Shown: positions 37,873 to 46,949 of the stretch, piece after piece
Position numbering within the stretch: the stretch's first letter is position 1
Layout: each line of letters begins with the position of its first letter
From: Novosphingobium sp. 9
GTDB taxonomy: Bacteria > Pseudomonadota > Alphaproteobacteria > Sphingomonadales > Sphingomonadaceae
DNA: 64,000 nucleotides
Assembly: GCF_025340265.1 (NCBI RefSeq)
Contig: NZ_CP022707.1
Span: 1,798,501 to 1,862,500, forward strand
Direction of reading: 5' to 3'
The notes under the pieces: generated by a model
The model's database searches: none
Told to the model about the DNA's origin: nothing
What the model saw: only the letters and a program-made list of their open reading frames with translations
Made by a program: the position numbers and the translations under genes

Positions 37873-38915
37873 CCGCTTTCTTCCAATCTTTGGGAATGAG
37901 CCACGATTGGGCCTGGTTCATTTCCACGATCTGCGGGATTTTGCTGATCGCGCTGCCGCTGCTGCTGGCCGTCGCCATGATCATCTATCTTGATCGCAAG
38001 ATCTGGGCGGCCATGGCGCTGCGTCGCGGCCCCAACGTGGTCGGCCCGTTCGGTCTGCTGCAGTCCTTCGCGGATGGTCTGAAGGTGTTCCTTCAGGAAA
38101 CCATCGTTCCTTCGGCGTCGAACAAGGGGCTGTTCTTGATCGCGCCGATCGTGACGTTCACGGTCGCGCTGATGGCTTGGGCGGTGATCCCGTTCAATTC
38201 GGGCGCGGTGCTGGCGAACATCAACGTCGGCCTGCTCTATGTCCTCGCGATCAGTTCGCTGGGCGTTTACGGCACGATCATGGCGGGCTGGGCTTCGAAC
38301 TCGAAGTACCCGTTCTTCTCGGCCATGCGCGGCTCGGCGCAGATGATCAGCTATGAAGTCTCGATCGGCTTCATTCTGGTCTGCGTCGTGCTGTGGGCCG
38401 GCACCTTCAACCTCAACGGTATCGTCGAGGCGCAGAAGGGCCACGGCTTCGGCATCGTCAACGCCTTCGCCTGCAACGTTTTCCTGTTCCCGATGTGGGT
38501 GATGTTCCTGATCTCGGGTCTCGCCGAAACGCAGCGCGCGCCGTTCGATCTGGCCGAAGCGGAATCGGAACTCGTCGCAGGGTATCAGACCGAATACTCG
38601 TCGATGGCCTTTGCGGCCTACTGGCTTGGCGAATATGCCAACGTCATCCTGATGTGCGCGCTCAACGCGACGCTGTTCTGGGGGGGCTGGCTGCCGCCGC
38701 TGGACTGGGCGCCGCTGTACCTGATCCCGGGCTTCATCTGGTTCCTCGTCAAGGTCCTGTTCGGCTTCTTCGTGTTCAGCTGGATCAAGGCGACGGTTCC
38801 CCGTTACCGCTATGATCAGCTGATGCGCCTGGGCTGGAAGGTCTTCCTCCCGATCTCGCTGCTGTTCGTCGTACTCGTCAGCGGCTACCTCATGGCTACC
38901 GGACACTTCGCATGA
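37869..38915 (+). CDS. nuoH: NADH-quinone oxidoreductase subunit H
   Basis: A 348-residue membrane subunit with about eight helices that links the peripheral arm to the proton channels. Signatures are [33 protein letters not shown] and [29 protein letters not shown] 37869 overlaps the nuoG stop and its own stop overlaps nuoI. Confidence 0.97.
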   Translation: MTAFFQSLGMSHDWAWFISTICGILLIALPLLLAVAMIIYLDRKIWAAMALRRGPNVVGPFGLLQSFADGLKVFLQETIVPSASNKGLFLIAPIVTFTVALMAWAVIPFNSGAVLANINVGLLYVLAISSLGVYGTIMAGWASNSKYPFFSAMRGSAQMISYEVSIGFILVCVVLWAGTFNLNGIVEAQKGHGFGIVNAFACNVFLFPMWVMFLISGLAETQRAPFDLAEAESELVAGYQTEYSSMAFAAYWLGEYANVILMCALNATLFWGGWLPPLDWAPLYLIPGFIWFLVKVLFGFFVFSWIKATVPRYRYDQLMRLGWKVFLPISLLFVVLVSGYLMATGHFA

Positions 38916-39397
38916 CCGTCGGACACTTCATCAAGAGCTTCACGCTCTGGGAGTTCGTGAAGGCCCATGGGCTTACCTTGAAGTATTTCTTCAAGCCCAA
39001 GGCCACCGTGAACTACCCGTTCGAGAAGAACCCGCTTTCGCCGCGTTTTCGCGGGGAGCACGCGCTTCGTCGCTATCCCAATGGCGAAGAACGCTGCATC
39101 GCGTGCAAGCTGTGCGAGGCGATCTGCCCGGCGCAGGCGATCACGATCGAGGCCGCGCCGCGTGTCGACGGTTCGCGACGCACCACGCGTTACGACATCG
39201 ACATGACGAAGTGCATCTACTGCGGCTTCTGTCAGGAAGCCTGTCCGGTGGACGCGATCGTCGAGGGACCGAACTTCGAGTTCGCGACCGAAACGCGCGA
39301 GGAACTTCTCTACGACAAGGCCAAGCTGCTGGCCAACGGCGACAAGTGGGAGCGGGCGATTGCCGCGAACCTTGAAGCCGACGCGCCGTATCGCTGA
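38912..39397 (+). CDS. nuoI: NADH-quinone oxidoreductase subunit I
   Basis: A 161-residue ferredoxin-like subunit carrying clusters N6a and N6b. The two 4Fe-4S motifs are [12 protein letters not shown] and [12 protein letters not shown]. It has the N-terminal amphipathic segment typical of NuoI. ATG 38912 overlaps the nuoH stop. Confidence 0.97.
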   Translation: MTVGHFIKSFTLWEFVKAHGLTLKYFFKPKATVNYPFEKNPLSPRFRGEHALRRYPNGEERCIACKLCEAICPAQAITIEAAPRVDGSRRTTRYDIDMTKCIYCGFCQEACPVDAIVEGPNFEFATETREELLYDKAKLLANGDKWERAIAANLEADAPYR

Positions 39398-39409
39398 GGG
39401 GAGGGCATC

Positions 39410-40027
39410 ATGATCCACGTAATCGCCTTCTATCTCTTCGCGGTGATGACGATCGCGTCTGCCGCCAGCACCGTGCTGTCGCGCAACCCGGTCCATTCGG
39501 TGCTCTGGCTGATCCTGGCGTTCTTCAACGCTGCCGGCCTGATGGTGCTGACCGGCGCCGAGTTCATCGCGATGCTGCTGGTCATCGTCTACGTCGGCGC
39601 GGTTGCCGTGCTGTTCCTGTTCGTCGTGATGATGCTCAACATCGATTTCGCCGAACTGCGCGGCGGTCTCGTCAAGTACTTCCCGTTCGGGGCGCTTGTC
39701 GCGGTGATCCTGCTGGCGGAAATGGTGTTCGGCATCGGCGCCTACCATTCGGGCGCGATCCACCTGGGCACGCCCAACGGCACCGCCGCGATCCCGACGG
39801 GTGTGACGAACACCACCGCGATCGGCTCGCTGCTTTATGGCCGCTACCTGTTCCTTTTCGAGGCCGCAGGCGTGATCCTGCTGGTCGCGATGATCGGTGC
39901 GATCGTGCTGACCCATCGCCAGCGCGGTGATACGCGCGGCCAGAAGATCAGCCGACAGGTCAAGCGCCGTCCGGGCGATGCTACCGTCAACGTCAAGCCG
40001 GAAGTCGGCAAGGGGGTCCAGCTGTGA
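39410..40027 (+). CDS. nuoJ: NADH-quinone oxidoreductase subunit J
   Basis: A 205-residue membrane subunit with five helices. [50 protein letters not shown] is the conserved ND6-like region with the pi-bulge segment. The charged C-terminal tail ([15 protein letters not shown]) is cytoplasmic. The stop overlaps the nuoK GTG. Confidence 0.95.
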   Translation: MIHVIAFYLFAVMTIASAASTVLSRNPVHSVLWLILAFFNAAGLMVLTGAEFIAMLLVIVYVGAVAVLFLFVVMMLNIDFAELRGGLVKYFPFGALVAVILLAEMVFGIGAYHSGAIHLGTPNGTAAIPTGVTNTTAIGSLLYGRYLFLFEAAGVILLVAMIGAIVLTHRQRGDTRGQKISRQVKRRPGDATVNVKPEVGKGVQL

Positions 40028-40329
40028 TCGGCATCGAACATTATCTGGTCGTGAGCTCGATCCTGTTCGTGCTCGGCGTCCTGGGGATTTTCCTCAACCG
40101 CAAGAACATCATCATCATCCTGATGGCGATCGAACTGATCCTGCTTGCGGTCAATCTCAACCTCGTCGCCTTCAGCTCCTTCCTGGGAGACCTGACCGGG
40201 CAGATCTTCGCCATGTTCGTCCTGACCGTGGCGGCGGGCGAGGCAGCAGTGGGGCTTGCAATCCTCGTGATCTACTTCCGTGGCCGCGGCACCATCGCCG
40301 TCGACGACGTCAACCGGATGAAGGGATAA
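40024..40329 (+). CDS. nuoK: NADH-quinone oxidoreductase subunit K
   Basis: A 101-residue ND4L-type subunit with three helices. The two conserved Glu of the E-channel are visible in [13 protein letters not shown] and [16 protein letters not shown] 40024 overlaps the nuoJ stop. nuoL begins 4 bp after the stop. Confidence 0.96.
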   Translation: MIGIEHYLVVSSILFVLGVLGIFLNRKNIIIILMAIELILLAVNLNLVAFSSFLGDLTGQIFAMFVLTVAAGEAAVGLAILVIYFRGRGTIAVDDVNRMKG

Positions 40330-40333
40330 GGCC

Positions 40334-43300
40334 TTGCACCCGATCCTGTTCATTGTCTTCCTGCCTATTCTGGCAGCGATCGTTGCCGGGCTGTGCAACA
40401 AGTCGTTCGGGCTGGTGGCGCCCAAGGTCATCACGACCGGCGCACTGCTCGTCGCCTGCGTGCTGTCCTGGCCGATCTTCATCGGCTTCCTGAACGGCAC
40501 GTCCGAAGCGACTGTCGTTCCGGTGTTGAAGTGGGTCCATTCCGGTGGTCTCGTGTTCGACTGGAACCTGCGCGTCGACACGCTGACCGCGGTCATGCTG
40601 GTCGTCGTGACGTCTGTCTCGATGCTCGTGCACCTCTATTCGTGGGGCTACATGAGCGACGAGCCGGATCAGCCGCGCTTCTTCGCCTATCTGTCGCTAT
40701 TCACCTTCGCCATGCTCATGCTGGTGACGGCGAACAACCTGGTGCAGATGTTCTTCGGCTGGGAAGGTGTGGGCCTTGCCTCGTACCTGCTGATCGGCTT
40801 CTGGTTCAGCAAGCCGTCTGCAAACGCTGCCGCGATCAAGGCCTTCGTGGTCAATCGCGTGGGTGACCTTGGCTTCATGCTCGGCATCTTCGGCGTGTTC
40901 TGGGTGTTCGGCACGGTCTCGATCCCCGAGATCCTGCAGGCCGCACCCGGCATGGCCGGTTCGCAGATCAGCTTCCTGGGCAGTCATTTCGACACCATGA
41001 CGGTGCTGTGCATCCTGCTGTTCATCGGCGCGATGGGCAAATCGGCGCAGCTTGGCCTGCACACGTGGCTGCCTGATGCGATGGAAGGCCCGACCCCGGT
41101 GTCGGCGCTGATCCACGCGGCGACGATGGTCACGGCGGGCGTCTTCATGGTCTGCCGTCTGTCGCCGCTGTTCGAGACGAGCCCTGCGGCGATGACCTTC
41201 ATCACCTTCATCGGCGCGGCGACCTGTATCTTCGCGGCGACTGTCGGCTGCACGCAGTGGGACATCAAGCGCGTCATCGCCTATTCGACCTGTTCGCAGC
41301 TGGGCTACATGTTCTTTGCCGCAGGCGTGGGGGCGTTCGGCTCGGCCATGTTCCACCTCTTCACGCACGCTTTCTTCAAGGCGCTGCTGTTCCTCTGCGC
41401 CGGTTCGGTGATCCACGCGATGCACCACGAACAGGACATGCGGTACTACGGCAACCTGTGGAAGAAGGTGCCGATCACTTTCGTCGCCATGACGCTGGGT
41501 ACACTGGCGATCACCGGATTCGGTCTGTTCGGTTGGGGCTTTGCGGGCTACTTCTCGAAGGATTCGATTATCGAGGCGGCCTATGCTTCGGGCACCAACA
41601 TGGGCCTGTTCGCCTACTGGATGGGCGTGCTCGCCGCGCTGCTGACGAGCTTCTACTCGTGGCGCCTGGTGTTCCTGACCTTCTTCGGCAAGCCGCGCTG
41701 GGCGCAGTCCGAGCATATCCAGCACGCGCTGCATGATGCGCACGGCCATGGGCATGCGGATCATGGGCACGGTCATGGCGGTCATGATCATGGCGCGCAC
41801 GACGACGGTACGGGCGGCTATCATCCGCACGAGAGCCCCTGGGTCATGTGGCTGCCGCTGGTTCTGCTGTCGGTCGGCGCGGTCGCCGCAGGCGCGGTGT
41901 TCGAGGATGCCTTCGTCAGCCCCGGTTCGGGTGAGTTCTGGAAGGGCGCGCTGGTCTACAACGAGCACCTGCTCCACGCGATGCACGGCATCACCGGACT
42001 GGTGAAGTACATGCCCTTCATTGTGATGGTGATCGGTTTCGTGATCGCTTGGTACGGCTATATCCGGAACACCCGCTTCCCGGCGGCTGTCGCCAAGCAG
42101 CTCGGCCCGATCTACACCTTCATCTATCGCAAGTGGATGTTCGACGATCTGTACGACTTCCTGTTCGTGCGCCCGTCGATGTGGCTCGGCCGTGAGTTCT
42201 GGGACGTTCTGGACATCAACGTGATCGACAGGTTCGGTCCCGATGGTGTGGCCTGGCTCGTCGCCAAGAGCTCTACTTACGCGCAGAAGGTCCAGACGGG
42301 CTATCTGTACAGTTATGCACTTGTCATGCTGCTGGGGCTTGTCGCCGCCATCAGCTGGGCGATCGCGGATAAGATGATGAGTGGTTTTCCGATCCTCAGT
42401 CTGATGCTTCTGGTGCCGTTTGCGGCGGCACTGGTCTGTCTGTACCTCGATGCGAAGGCGGCGCGCATGCTTGCGCTCGTCGCCACGCTCGCGGACCTGG
42501 CGCTTGGCATCGTGCTCTGGCTGAATTTCGACGTGGGCGGGGCCCAGTGGCAGTTCACCGAACGCGTGCCGCTGTTCGCCGGCTTCTCCTATTCGCTTGG
42601 CGTCGACGGCATCGCCATGCTGCTGATCGTCATGACGGTCTTCCTGATGCCGATCTGTATCGGTGCCAGCTGGAAATCGATCCAGAACCGCGTCAGCGAG
42701 TACATGGCGATCTTCCTGCTCATGGAAACGCTGATGATCGGCGCTTTCGCGGCGCAGGACCTGTTCCTGTTCTACATGTTCTTCGAAGGTGGCCTGATCC
42801 CGATGTACCTCGCGATCGGCATCTGGGGTGGTCCCAACCGCATCTACGCCTCGTACAAGTTCTTCCTCTACACGCTCGTCGGCTCGGTTCTCATGCTGAT
42901 CGCGATGCTGTGGATGGTGAACCAGACCGGCACCAGCTTCATCCCGACGCTGATGGCCTACAACTTCGATCCGCATGTCCAGACCTGGCTGTTCCTGGCC
43001 TTCTTCGCGAGCTTTGCGGTGAAGATGCCGATGTGGCCGGTCCACACCTGGCTTCCGGCGGCGCACGTCGAGGCGCCGACCGCAGGCTCGATCATTCTGG
43101 CAGGCGTGCTGCTGAAGATGGGCGGCTACGGCTTCCTGCGCTTCTCGCTGCCGATGTTCCCGGAAGCCTCGGCGTACTTCGCGCCGCTGGTCTGGGCGCT
43201 GTCGATGGCGGCGGTCATCACCGCCTCGCTGATCGCGGCCGTGCAGCAGGACATGAAGAAGCTAATCGCCTATTCCTCGGTCGCGCACATGGCGGTCGAC

Positions 43301-43912
43301 GCTGTGGGCCTGTTCGCCTTCAACCAGCAGGGTCTTGAAGGCGCGATGATCCTCATGCTCAGCCATGGTGTCGTCTCGGGCGCGCTGTTCCTGTGCGTGG
43401 GCGTGCTCTACGACCGCCTGCACACTCGCGAGATCATCCGCTATCGCGGCCTTGCGGTGAACATGCCGCGTTATGCGCTGTTCTTCATGATCTTCACGAT
43501 GGCCTCGATTGGTCTTCCGGGCACGAGCGGCTTCGTCGGTGAGTTCCTGAGCCTTGGCGGCGTGTTCCGCGTCTCCACCTGGACGGCAGCGGTCTGCACC
43601 ACCACGATCATTCTCGGCGCGGTCTACATGCTTTACATGTACCGCAAGGTCGTGTTCGGCGCGCAGGTCAACGCCGATGCAGCCGCCATGCGCGACATCG
43701 ATCTTCGCGAGTTCCTGATGGTTCTTCCGATGGCGGCTGTGGTGTTCTGGATGGGTGTCTACCCGGAAAGCTTCATTGCGCCGATGCGGGCGGACATTGC
43801 CGCGATCGACGCAAGGCTTGAACACGCCAAGCCGAAGGAAGACGCCAAGGTCTTCATGCCTAGTAACAAGAAGCCTGCGCAGGCCGAAGCCGCGCACGAG
43901 GGGGCACACTGA
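40334..43912 (+). CDS. nuoL: NuoL-NuoM: two antiporter-like Complex I subunits read as one continuous 1192-aa ORF
   Basis: Residues 1 to about 679 are NuoL (ND5-like): FGWEGVGLASYLLIGFW, GKSAQLGLHTWLPDAMEGPTPVSALIHAATMVTAGVF and the lateral-helix region near the end. Residues about 681-1192 are NuoM (ND4-like): EGGLIPMYLAIGIWG, KMPMWPVHTWLPAAHVEAPTAGS. The junction reads ...SWAIADK-MMSGFPILS. Adding one G at 42367-42368 would give a TAA at 42370-42372 and leave nuoM to start at 42377, the normal two-gene layout. I think this is a lost base rather than a real fusion, given five similar lesions nearby. The start is TTG 40334. A His-rich loop (residues 461-499) is unusual. Confidence 0.85.
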   Translation: MHPILFIVFLPILAAIVAGLCNKSFGLVAPKVITTGALLVACVLSWPIFIGFLNGTSEATVVPVLKWVHSGGLVFDWNLRVDTLTAVMLVVVTSVSMLVHLYSWGYMSDEPDQPRFFAYLSLFTFAMLMLVTANNLVQMFFGWEGVGLASYLLIGFWFSKPSANAAAIKAFVVNRVGDLGFMLGIFGVFWVFGTVSIPEILQAAPGMAGSQISFLGSHFDTMTVLCILLFIGAMGKSAQLGLHTWLPDAMEGPTPVSALIHAATMVTAGVFMVCRLSPLFETSPAAMTFITFIGAATCIFAATVGCTQWDIKRVIAYSTCSQLGYMFFAAGVGAFGSAMFHLFTHAFFKALLFLCAGSVIHAMHHEQDMRYYGNLWKKVPITFVAMTLGTLAITGFGLFGWGFAGYFSKDSIIEAAYASGTNMGLFAYWMGVLAALLTSFYSWRLVFLTFFGKPRWAQSEHIQHALHDAHGHGHADHGHGHGGHDHGAHDDGTGGYHPHESPWVMWLPLVLLSVGAVAAGAVFEDAFVSPGSGEFWKGALVYNEHLLHAMHGITGLVKYMPFIVMVIGFVIAWYGYIRNTRFPAAVAKQLGPIYTFIYRKWMFDDLYDFLFVRPSMWLGREFWDVLDINVIDRFGPDGVAWLVAKSSTYAQKVQTGYLYSYALVMLLGLVAAISWAIADKMMSGFPILSLMLLVPFAAALVCLYLDAKAARMLALVATLADLALGIVLWLNFDVGGAQWQFTERVPLFAGFSYSLGVDGIAMLLIVMTVFLMPICIGASWKSIQNRVSEYMAIFLLMETLMIGAFAAQDLFLFYMFFEGGLIPMYLAIGIWGGPNRIYASYKFFLYTLVGSVLMLIAMLWMVNQTGTSFIPTLMAYNFDPHVQTWLFLAFFASFAVKMPMWPVHTWLPAAHVEAPTAGSIILAGVLLKMGGYGFLRFSLPMFPEASAYFAPLVWALSMAAVITASLIAAVQQDMKKLIAYSSVAHMAVDAVGLFAFNQQGLEGAMILMLSHGVVSGALFLCVGVLYDRLHTREIIRYRGLAVNMPRYALFFMIFTMASIGLPGTSGFVGEFLSLGGVFRVSTWTAAVCTTTIILGAVYMLYMYRKVVFGAQVNADAAAMRDIDLREFLMVLPMAAVVFWMGVYPESFIAPMRADIAAIDARLEHAKPKEDAKVFMPSNKKPAQAEAAHEGAH
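42377..43912 (+). CDS. nuoM: NADH-quinone oxidoreductase subunit M (portion of the fused ORF)
   Basis: If the missing base is restored, nuoM starts at ATG 42377 (MSGFPILSLMLLVPFAAAL), a typical NuoM N terminus of about 511 residues. Proton-channel residues are visible: Glu in LLMETLMIGAFAAQDLFLFYMFFEGGL and Lys in FASFAVKMPMWPVHTW. An alternative start ATG 42374 is one codon earlier. Its stop overlaps nuoN (TGATG). Confidence 0.85.
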   Translation: MSGFPILSLMLLVPFAAALVCLYLDAKAARMLALVATLADLALGIVLWLNFDVGGAQWQFTERVPLFAGFSYSLGVDGIAMLLIVMTVFLMPICIGASWKSIQNRVSEYMAIFLLMETLMIGAFAAQDLFLFYMFFEGGLIPMYLAIGIWGGPNRIYASYKFFLYTLVGSVLMLIAMLWMVNQTGTSFIPTLMAYNFDPHVQTWLFLAFFASFAVKMPMWPVHTWLPAAHVEAPTAGSIILAGVLLKMGGYGFLRFSLPMFPEASAYFAPLVWALSMAAVITASLIAAVQQDMKKLIAYSSVAHMAVDAVGLFAFNQQGLEGAMILMLSHGVVSGALFLCVGVLYDRLHTREIIRYRGLAVNMPRYALFFMIFTMASIGLPGTSGFVGEFLSLGGVFRVSTWTAAVCTTTIILGAVYMLYMYRKVVFGAQVNADAAAMRDIDLREFLMVLPMAAVVFWMGVYPESFIAPMRADIAAIDARLEHAKPKEDAKVFMPSNKKPAQAEAAHEGAH

Positions 43913-45375
43913 TGGACTGGTCGCACTCCCTGCGCCTTATCGCGCCGGAAGAAACGCTGAGCATCGCGGGCCTCGTCCTGCTGATGATCGCCGCCTGGGG
44001 CGGTGACAAGGCTGCGAAGCTGATCTCGGTTCTTGCCGTTGCAGTGCTGGTGGGCGTGTCGTTCATGGTCGCGCCTGCCCTGTGCGGCGGCGTCATGGGC
44101 GAGCAGGCTTCGGCCTTCTACGGCCAGTTCCAGGCGGACGCCTTCGCGTCTTACGCCAAGATCTTGATCTATCTGTCTTCGGCAGTGGGCCTGATCGTGG
44201 CACCGGCGTACTTTGATCGCTTCAAGGCGATGCGGGCCGAATATCCGATCCTCGTCATCTTCGCCGCACTCGGCATGGGCATGATGGTGTCTGCGGGCGA
44301 TCTGCTGACGCTGTACATCGGTCTCGAGATGAACTCGCTCGCCGCCTATGTGCTGGCTGCATTCCTGCGGGTCGATGATCGTTCGGCGGAAGCGGGCCTC
44401 AAGTACTTCGTGCTGGGCTCGCTGGCCTCGGGCATTCTGCTGTTCGGCATGAGCCTGACCTACGGGTTCACCGGAACGACCTCGTTCGACGGCATCAGCG
44501 CGGCACTGTCGCATGGTCTGTCGAATGGCGCGCTGTTCGGTATCGTCTTCATGCTGGCCGGCATGGCCTTCAAGATCAGCGCCGTGCCGTTCCATATGTG
44601 GACGCCCGACGTCTATGAAGGCGCACCGACGCCGGTTACGACGTTCTTCGCGACGGCACCGAAGGTCGCCTCGCTGGCGCTGCTGATGCGTATCGTGTTC
44701 GAGGCGTTCGGCGATCAGGCACATGCCTGGCAGCAGATCGTCATGTTCCTGGCGCTGGCCTCGATCGTGATCGGTGCTCTGGGCGCGATGGGGCAGAGCA
44801 ACATCAAGCGCCTGCTGGCCTATTCGTCGATCAACAACGTGGGCTTCCTGCTCATCGGCCTGTCGACCGCGACGCTCAATGGCGCCACCGGCATGCTGAC
44901 GTACCTCGGCATCTATGTCGCGACCTCGGTTGCCAGCTTCGCGGCGGTGCTGCTGCTGCGCGATGCGGATGGCAACGCGGTCGAGGAGATTCCGAAGCTG
45001 GCCGGTCTGTCGCGGACGCGCCCCGGTCTTGCCGCTGCGCTTGCCCTTGTGATGTTCAGCCTTGCCGGTATTCCGCCGCTGCTCGGGTTCTGGGGTAAGG
45101 TCGTGGTGTTCCAGGCCGCCGTGCAGGCCCACATGGTCCCGCTCGCCTCGATCGGTATCGTCGCTTCGGTGATCGGCGCCTTCTACTATCTCAAGGTCGT
45201 CAAGATCATGTACTTCGACGAGCCTGCGGATGTGGTGAAGGGCAAGGGCGACGTGGCGCATTATGTGCTGCTGACGGTTGCGACGCTGTTCATCTCGCCG
45301 CTTGGCTATCTGGCGATGGGCTGGCTGAACGGTCTGGCTGCAACCGCTGCCAAGGCCCTGTTCGCTGGCGCGTAA
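43912..45375 (+). CDS. nuoN: NADH-quinone oxidoreductase subunit N
   Basis: A 487-residue antiporter-like membrane subunit (ND2-like) with about 14 helices. Supporting blocks are LYIGLEMNSLAAYVLAAF, AGMAFKISAVPFHMWTPDVYEGAPTPVTTFFATAPK and GQSNIKRLLAYSSINNVGFLL. ATG overlaps the nuoM stop. Last Complex I subunit; birA starts 12 bp later. Confidence 0.97.
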   Translation: MDWSHSLRLIAPEETLSIAGLVLLMIAAWGGDKAAKLISVLAVAVLVGVSFMVAPALCGGVMGEQASAFYGQFQADAFASYAKILIYLSSAVGLIVAPAYFDRFKAMRAEYPILVIFAALGMGMMVSAGDLLTLYIGLEMNSLAAYVLAAFLRVDDRSAEAGLKYFVLGSLASGILLFGMSLTYGFTGTTSFDGISAALSHGLSNGALFGIVFMLAGMAFKISAVPFHMWTPDVYEGAPTPVTTFFATAPKVASLALLMRIVFEAFGDQAHAWQQIVMFLALASIVIGALGAMGQSNIKRLLAYSSINNVGFLLIGLSTATLNGATGMLTYLGIYVATSVASFAAVLLLRDADGNAVEEIPKLAGLSRTRPGLAAALALVMFSLAGIPPLLGFWGKVVVFQAAVQAHMVPLASIGIVASVIGAFYYLKVVKIMYFDEPADVVKGKGDVAHYVLLTVATLFISPLGYLAMGWLNGLAATAAKALFAGA

Positions 45376-45387
45376 CCGAGCCGGCGC

Positions 45388-46107
45388 TTGCTCCAGATCG
45401 TACCTGAAACCGGGTCGACGAACGCCGATCTGTCCGATGCCCTGAGGGGAGGAGAATACCTCCCCGAGGGGCATTGGCTTTTGGCGGACCGGCAGACGGC
45501 AGGCCGGGGACGGCTTGGTCGGACGTGGTTCGACGGTCGCGGTAACTTCATGGGATCGGGGATCGTTCGTGCAGGGCATGGCGATCCACCCGTGGCATCG
45601 CTTGCGCTGGTCGCCGGGCTTGCGGTGCAGGATGCGCTGACAGGCTGGCTCGGGCGCCATGCCGACCTTCGCGTGAAGTGGCCCAACGATGTGCTGCTGG
45701 ATGGCGCGAAGATCAGCGGTGTGTTGCTGGAAGGCGTTGCCGGTGCCGTGATCGTGGGGATCGGCGTCAATCTCGTCGCCGCGCCGGACGTGCCGGACAG
45801 GGCGACCACCTCGCTTGCCGCGCATGGCATCGACGTTTCGCGCGACGCGTTCGCCGATGCGCTTGTCCGCAGTTTCGCGACGGAACTCGAACGCTGGCGG
45901 CTTGGCGGACTTGCGCCGCTGGTGCGCCGCTGGCAGAGTGCAGCGCATCCGGTGGGCACGCCTCTTCGCGTGATCGCACCGGGTGAAGGTCCGGTAGAGG
46001 GTACTTTTGCGGGATTGACCGAGGATGGCAATCTGCGGCTCACGCTCCATGACGGATCGCTGCGCACGATCCACGCCGGGGATGTCGACCTGCCGCGACC
46101 GGCATGA
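45388..46107 (+). CDS. birA: Biotin--[acetyl-CoA-carboxylase] ligase, monofunctional
   Basis: A 239-residue biotin protein ligase that activates biotin and attaches it to the BCCP subunit. Motifs: the SSTNAD-like [27 protein letters not shown] (biotinyl-AMP loop), [20 protein letters not shown] and GIGVNL. There is no N-terminal helix-turn-helix, so it is not a bifunctional repressor. TTG 45388 is the likely start, 12 bp after nuoN, which makes it a probable operon continuation. Confidence 0.93.
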   Translation: MLQIVPETGSTNADLSDALRGGEYLPEGHWLLADRQTAGRGRLGRTWFDGRGNFMGSGIVRAGHGDPPVASLALVAGLAVQDALTGWLGRHADLRVKWPNDVLLDGAKISGVLLEGVAGAVIVGIGVNLVAAPDVPDRATTSLAAHGIDVSRDAFADALVRSFATELERWRLGGLAPLVRRWQSAAHPVGTPLRVIAPGEGPVEGTFAGLTEDGNLRLTLHDGSLRTIHAGDVDLPRPA

Positions 46108-46169
46108 CGTTTCCGTCACGGTCGCCCGGCGTTTTATGCCCGCCGTTTTATGAAGGACTGACACTTTCC

Positions 46170-46949
46170 ATGCTGCTCGCCATCGATGTCGGCAATACCA
46201 ACGTCGTCTTTGCCCTGTTCGACGGTCGCGAAATGCGTGCGCGCTGGCGTATCGCCACCGATCCGCGCCGTACCGGTGACGAATATGCCGTGTGGCTGAT
46301 GCAGTTGCTGGCCATTCGCAAGGTTGATCCGAAAGAGGTCGAGCGGGTCATCATCGCAACCGTGGTGCCACGTGCGCTGCACAATCTCGAAATTCTCTGC
46401 CGCCACTATTTCGACGTGGAGCCGCTGATCGCCGGGCAGGGCAGCGCCGAATACGGCATCGAGATCGACGTCGATCAGCCGCGCTCGCTGGGCGCAGACC
46501 GCGCGATCAACGCGATCGCTGCGCACGAGAAATATCCGGGCGACCTGATCGTGATCGACTTCGGGACGGCGACCACGTTCGACGTCGTCGATTTCAACGG
46601 CACGTACAAGGGCGGGATCATCGCGCCGGGCATCAATCTCTCGCTCGACGCGCTGGTGGGCAATACGGCGAAGCTGCCGCGCATCGCCATCCGCGCGCCG
46701 GAGAGCCGCAGCGTCATCGGTCGTAACACCGAAGACCAGATGCTGATCGGCGTGTTCTGGGGCTATGTCGCGACGATGGAGGGGCTGATCGCGCGGATGC
46801 GTGCCGAAATCGGGCGCCCGGCGAAAGTCATTGCGACCGGCGGGCTGGCCGTTCTGTTTGACGAGGCGACCGATATCTTCGATGCGGTCGATGCCGACCT
46901 GACACTCGAAGGCCTGGCGATTCTGGCTGAAAGGGCTGCGCTTAAGTGA
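46170..46949 (+). CDS. coaX: Type III pantothenate kinase
   Basis: A 259-residue first enzyme of coenzyme A synthesis, of the acetate-kinase-like fold. Signatures are [19 protein letters not shown] (phosphate 1), [12 protein letters not shown] and [13 protein letters not shown]. Start ATG 46170 matches the family; the frame extends 22 codons upstream without homology. It overlaps rnj by four bases (GTGA). Confidence 0.96.
   Translation: MLLAIDVGNTNVVFALFDGREMRARWRIATDPRRTGDEYAVWLMQLLAIRKVDPKEVERVIIATVVPRALHNLEILCRHYFDVEPLIAGQGSAEYGIEIDVDQPRSLGADRAINAIAAHEKYPGDLIVIDFGTATTFDVVDFNGTYKGGIIAPGINLSLDALVGNTAKLPRIAIRAPESRSVIGRNTEDQMLIGVFWGYVATMEGLIARMRAEIGRPAKVIATGGLAVLFDEATDIFDAVDADLTLEGLAILAERAALK

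Noticed and set aside
40697..43066. 789-codon open frame antisense to nuoL-nuoM
   Set aside because: Shadow frame of GC-rich coding DNA; low-complexity Arg/Asp/His-rich translation, no domain, and fully overlaps clear Complex I genes.
43759..46164. 801-codon minus-strand frame over nuoN and birA
   Set aside because: Antisense shadow with Arg/His/Gln-rich translation and no recognisable fold.
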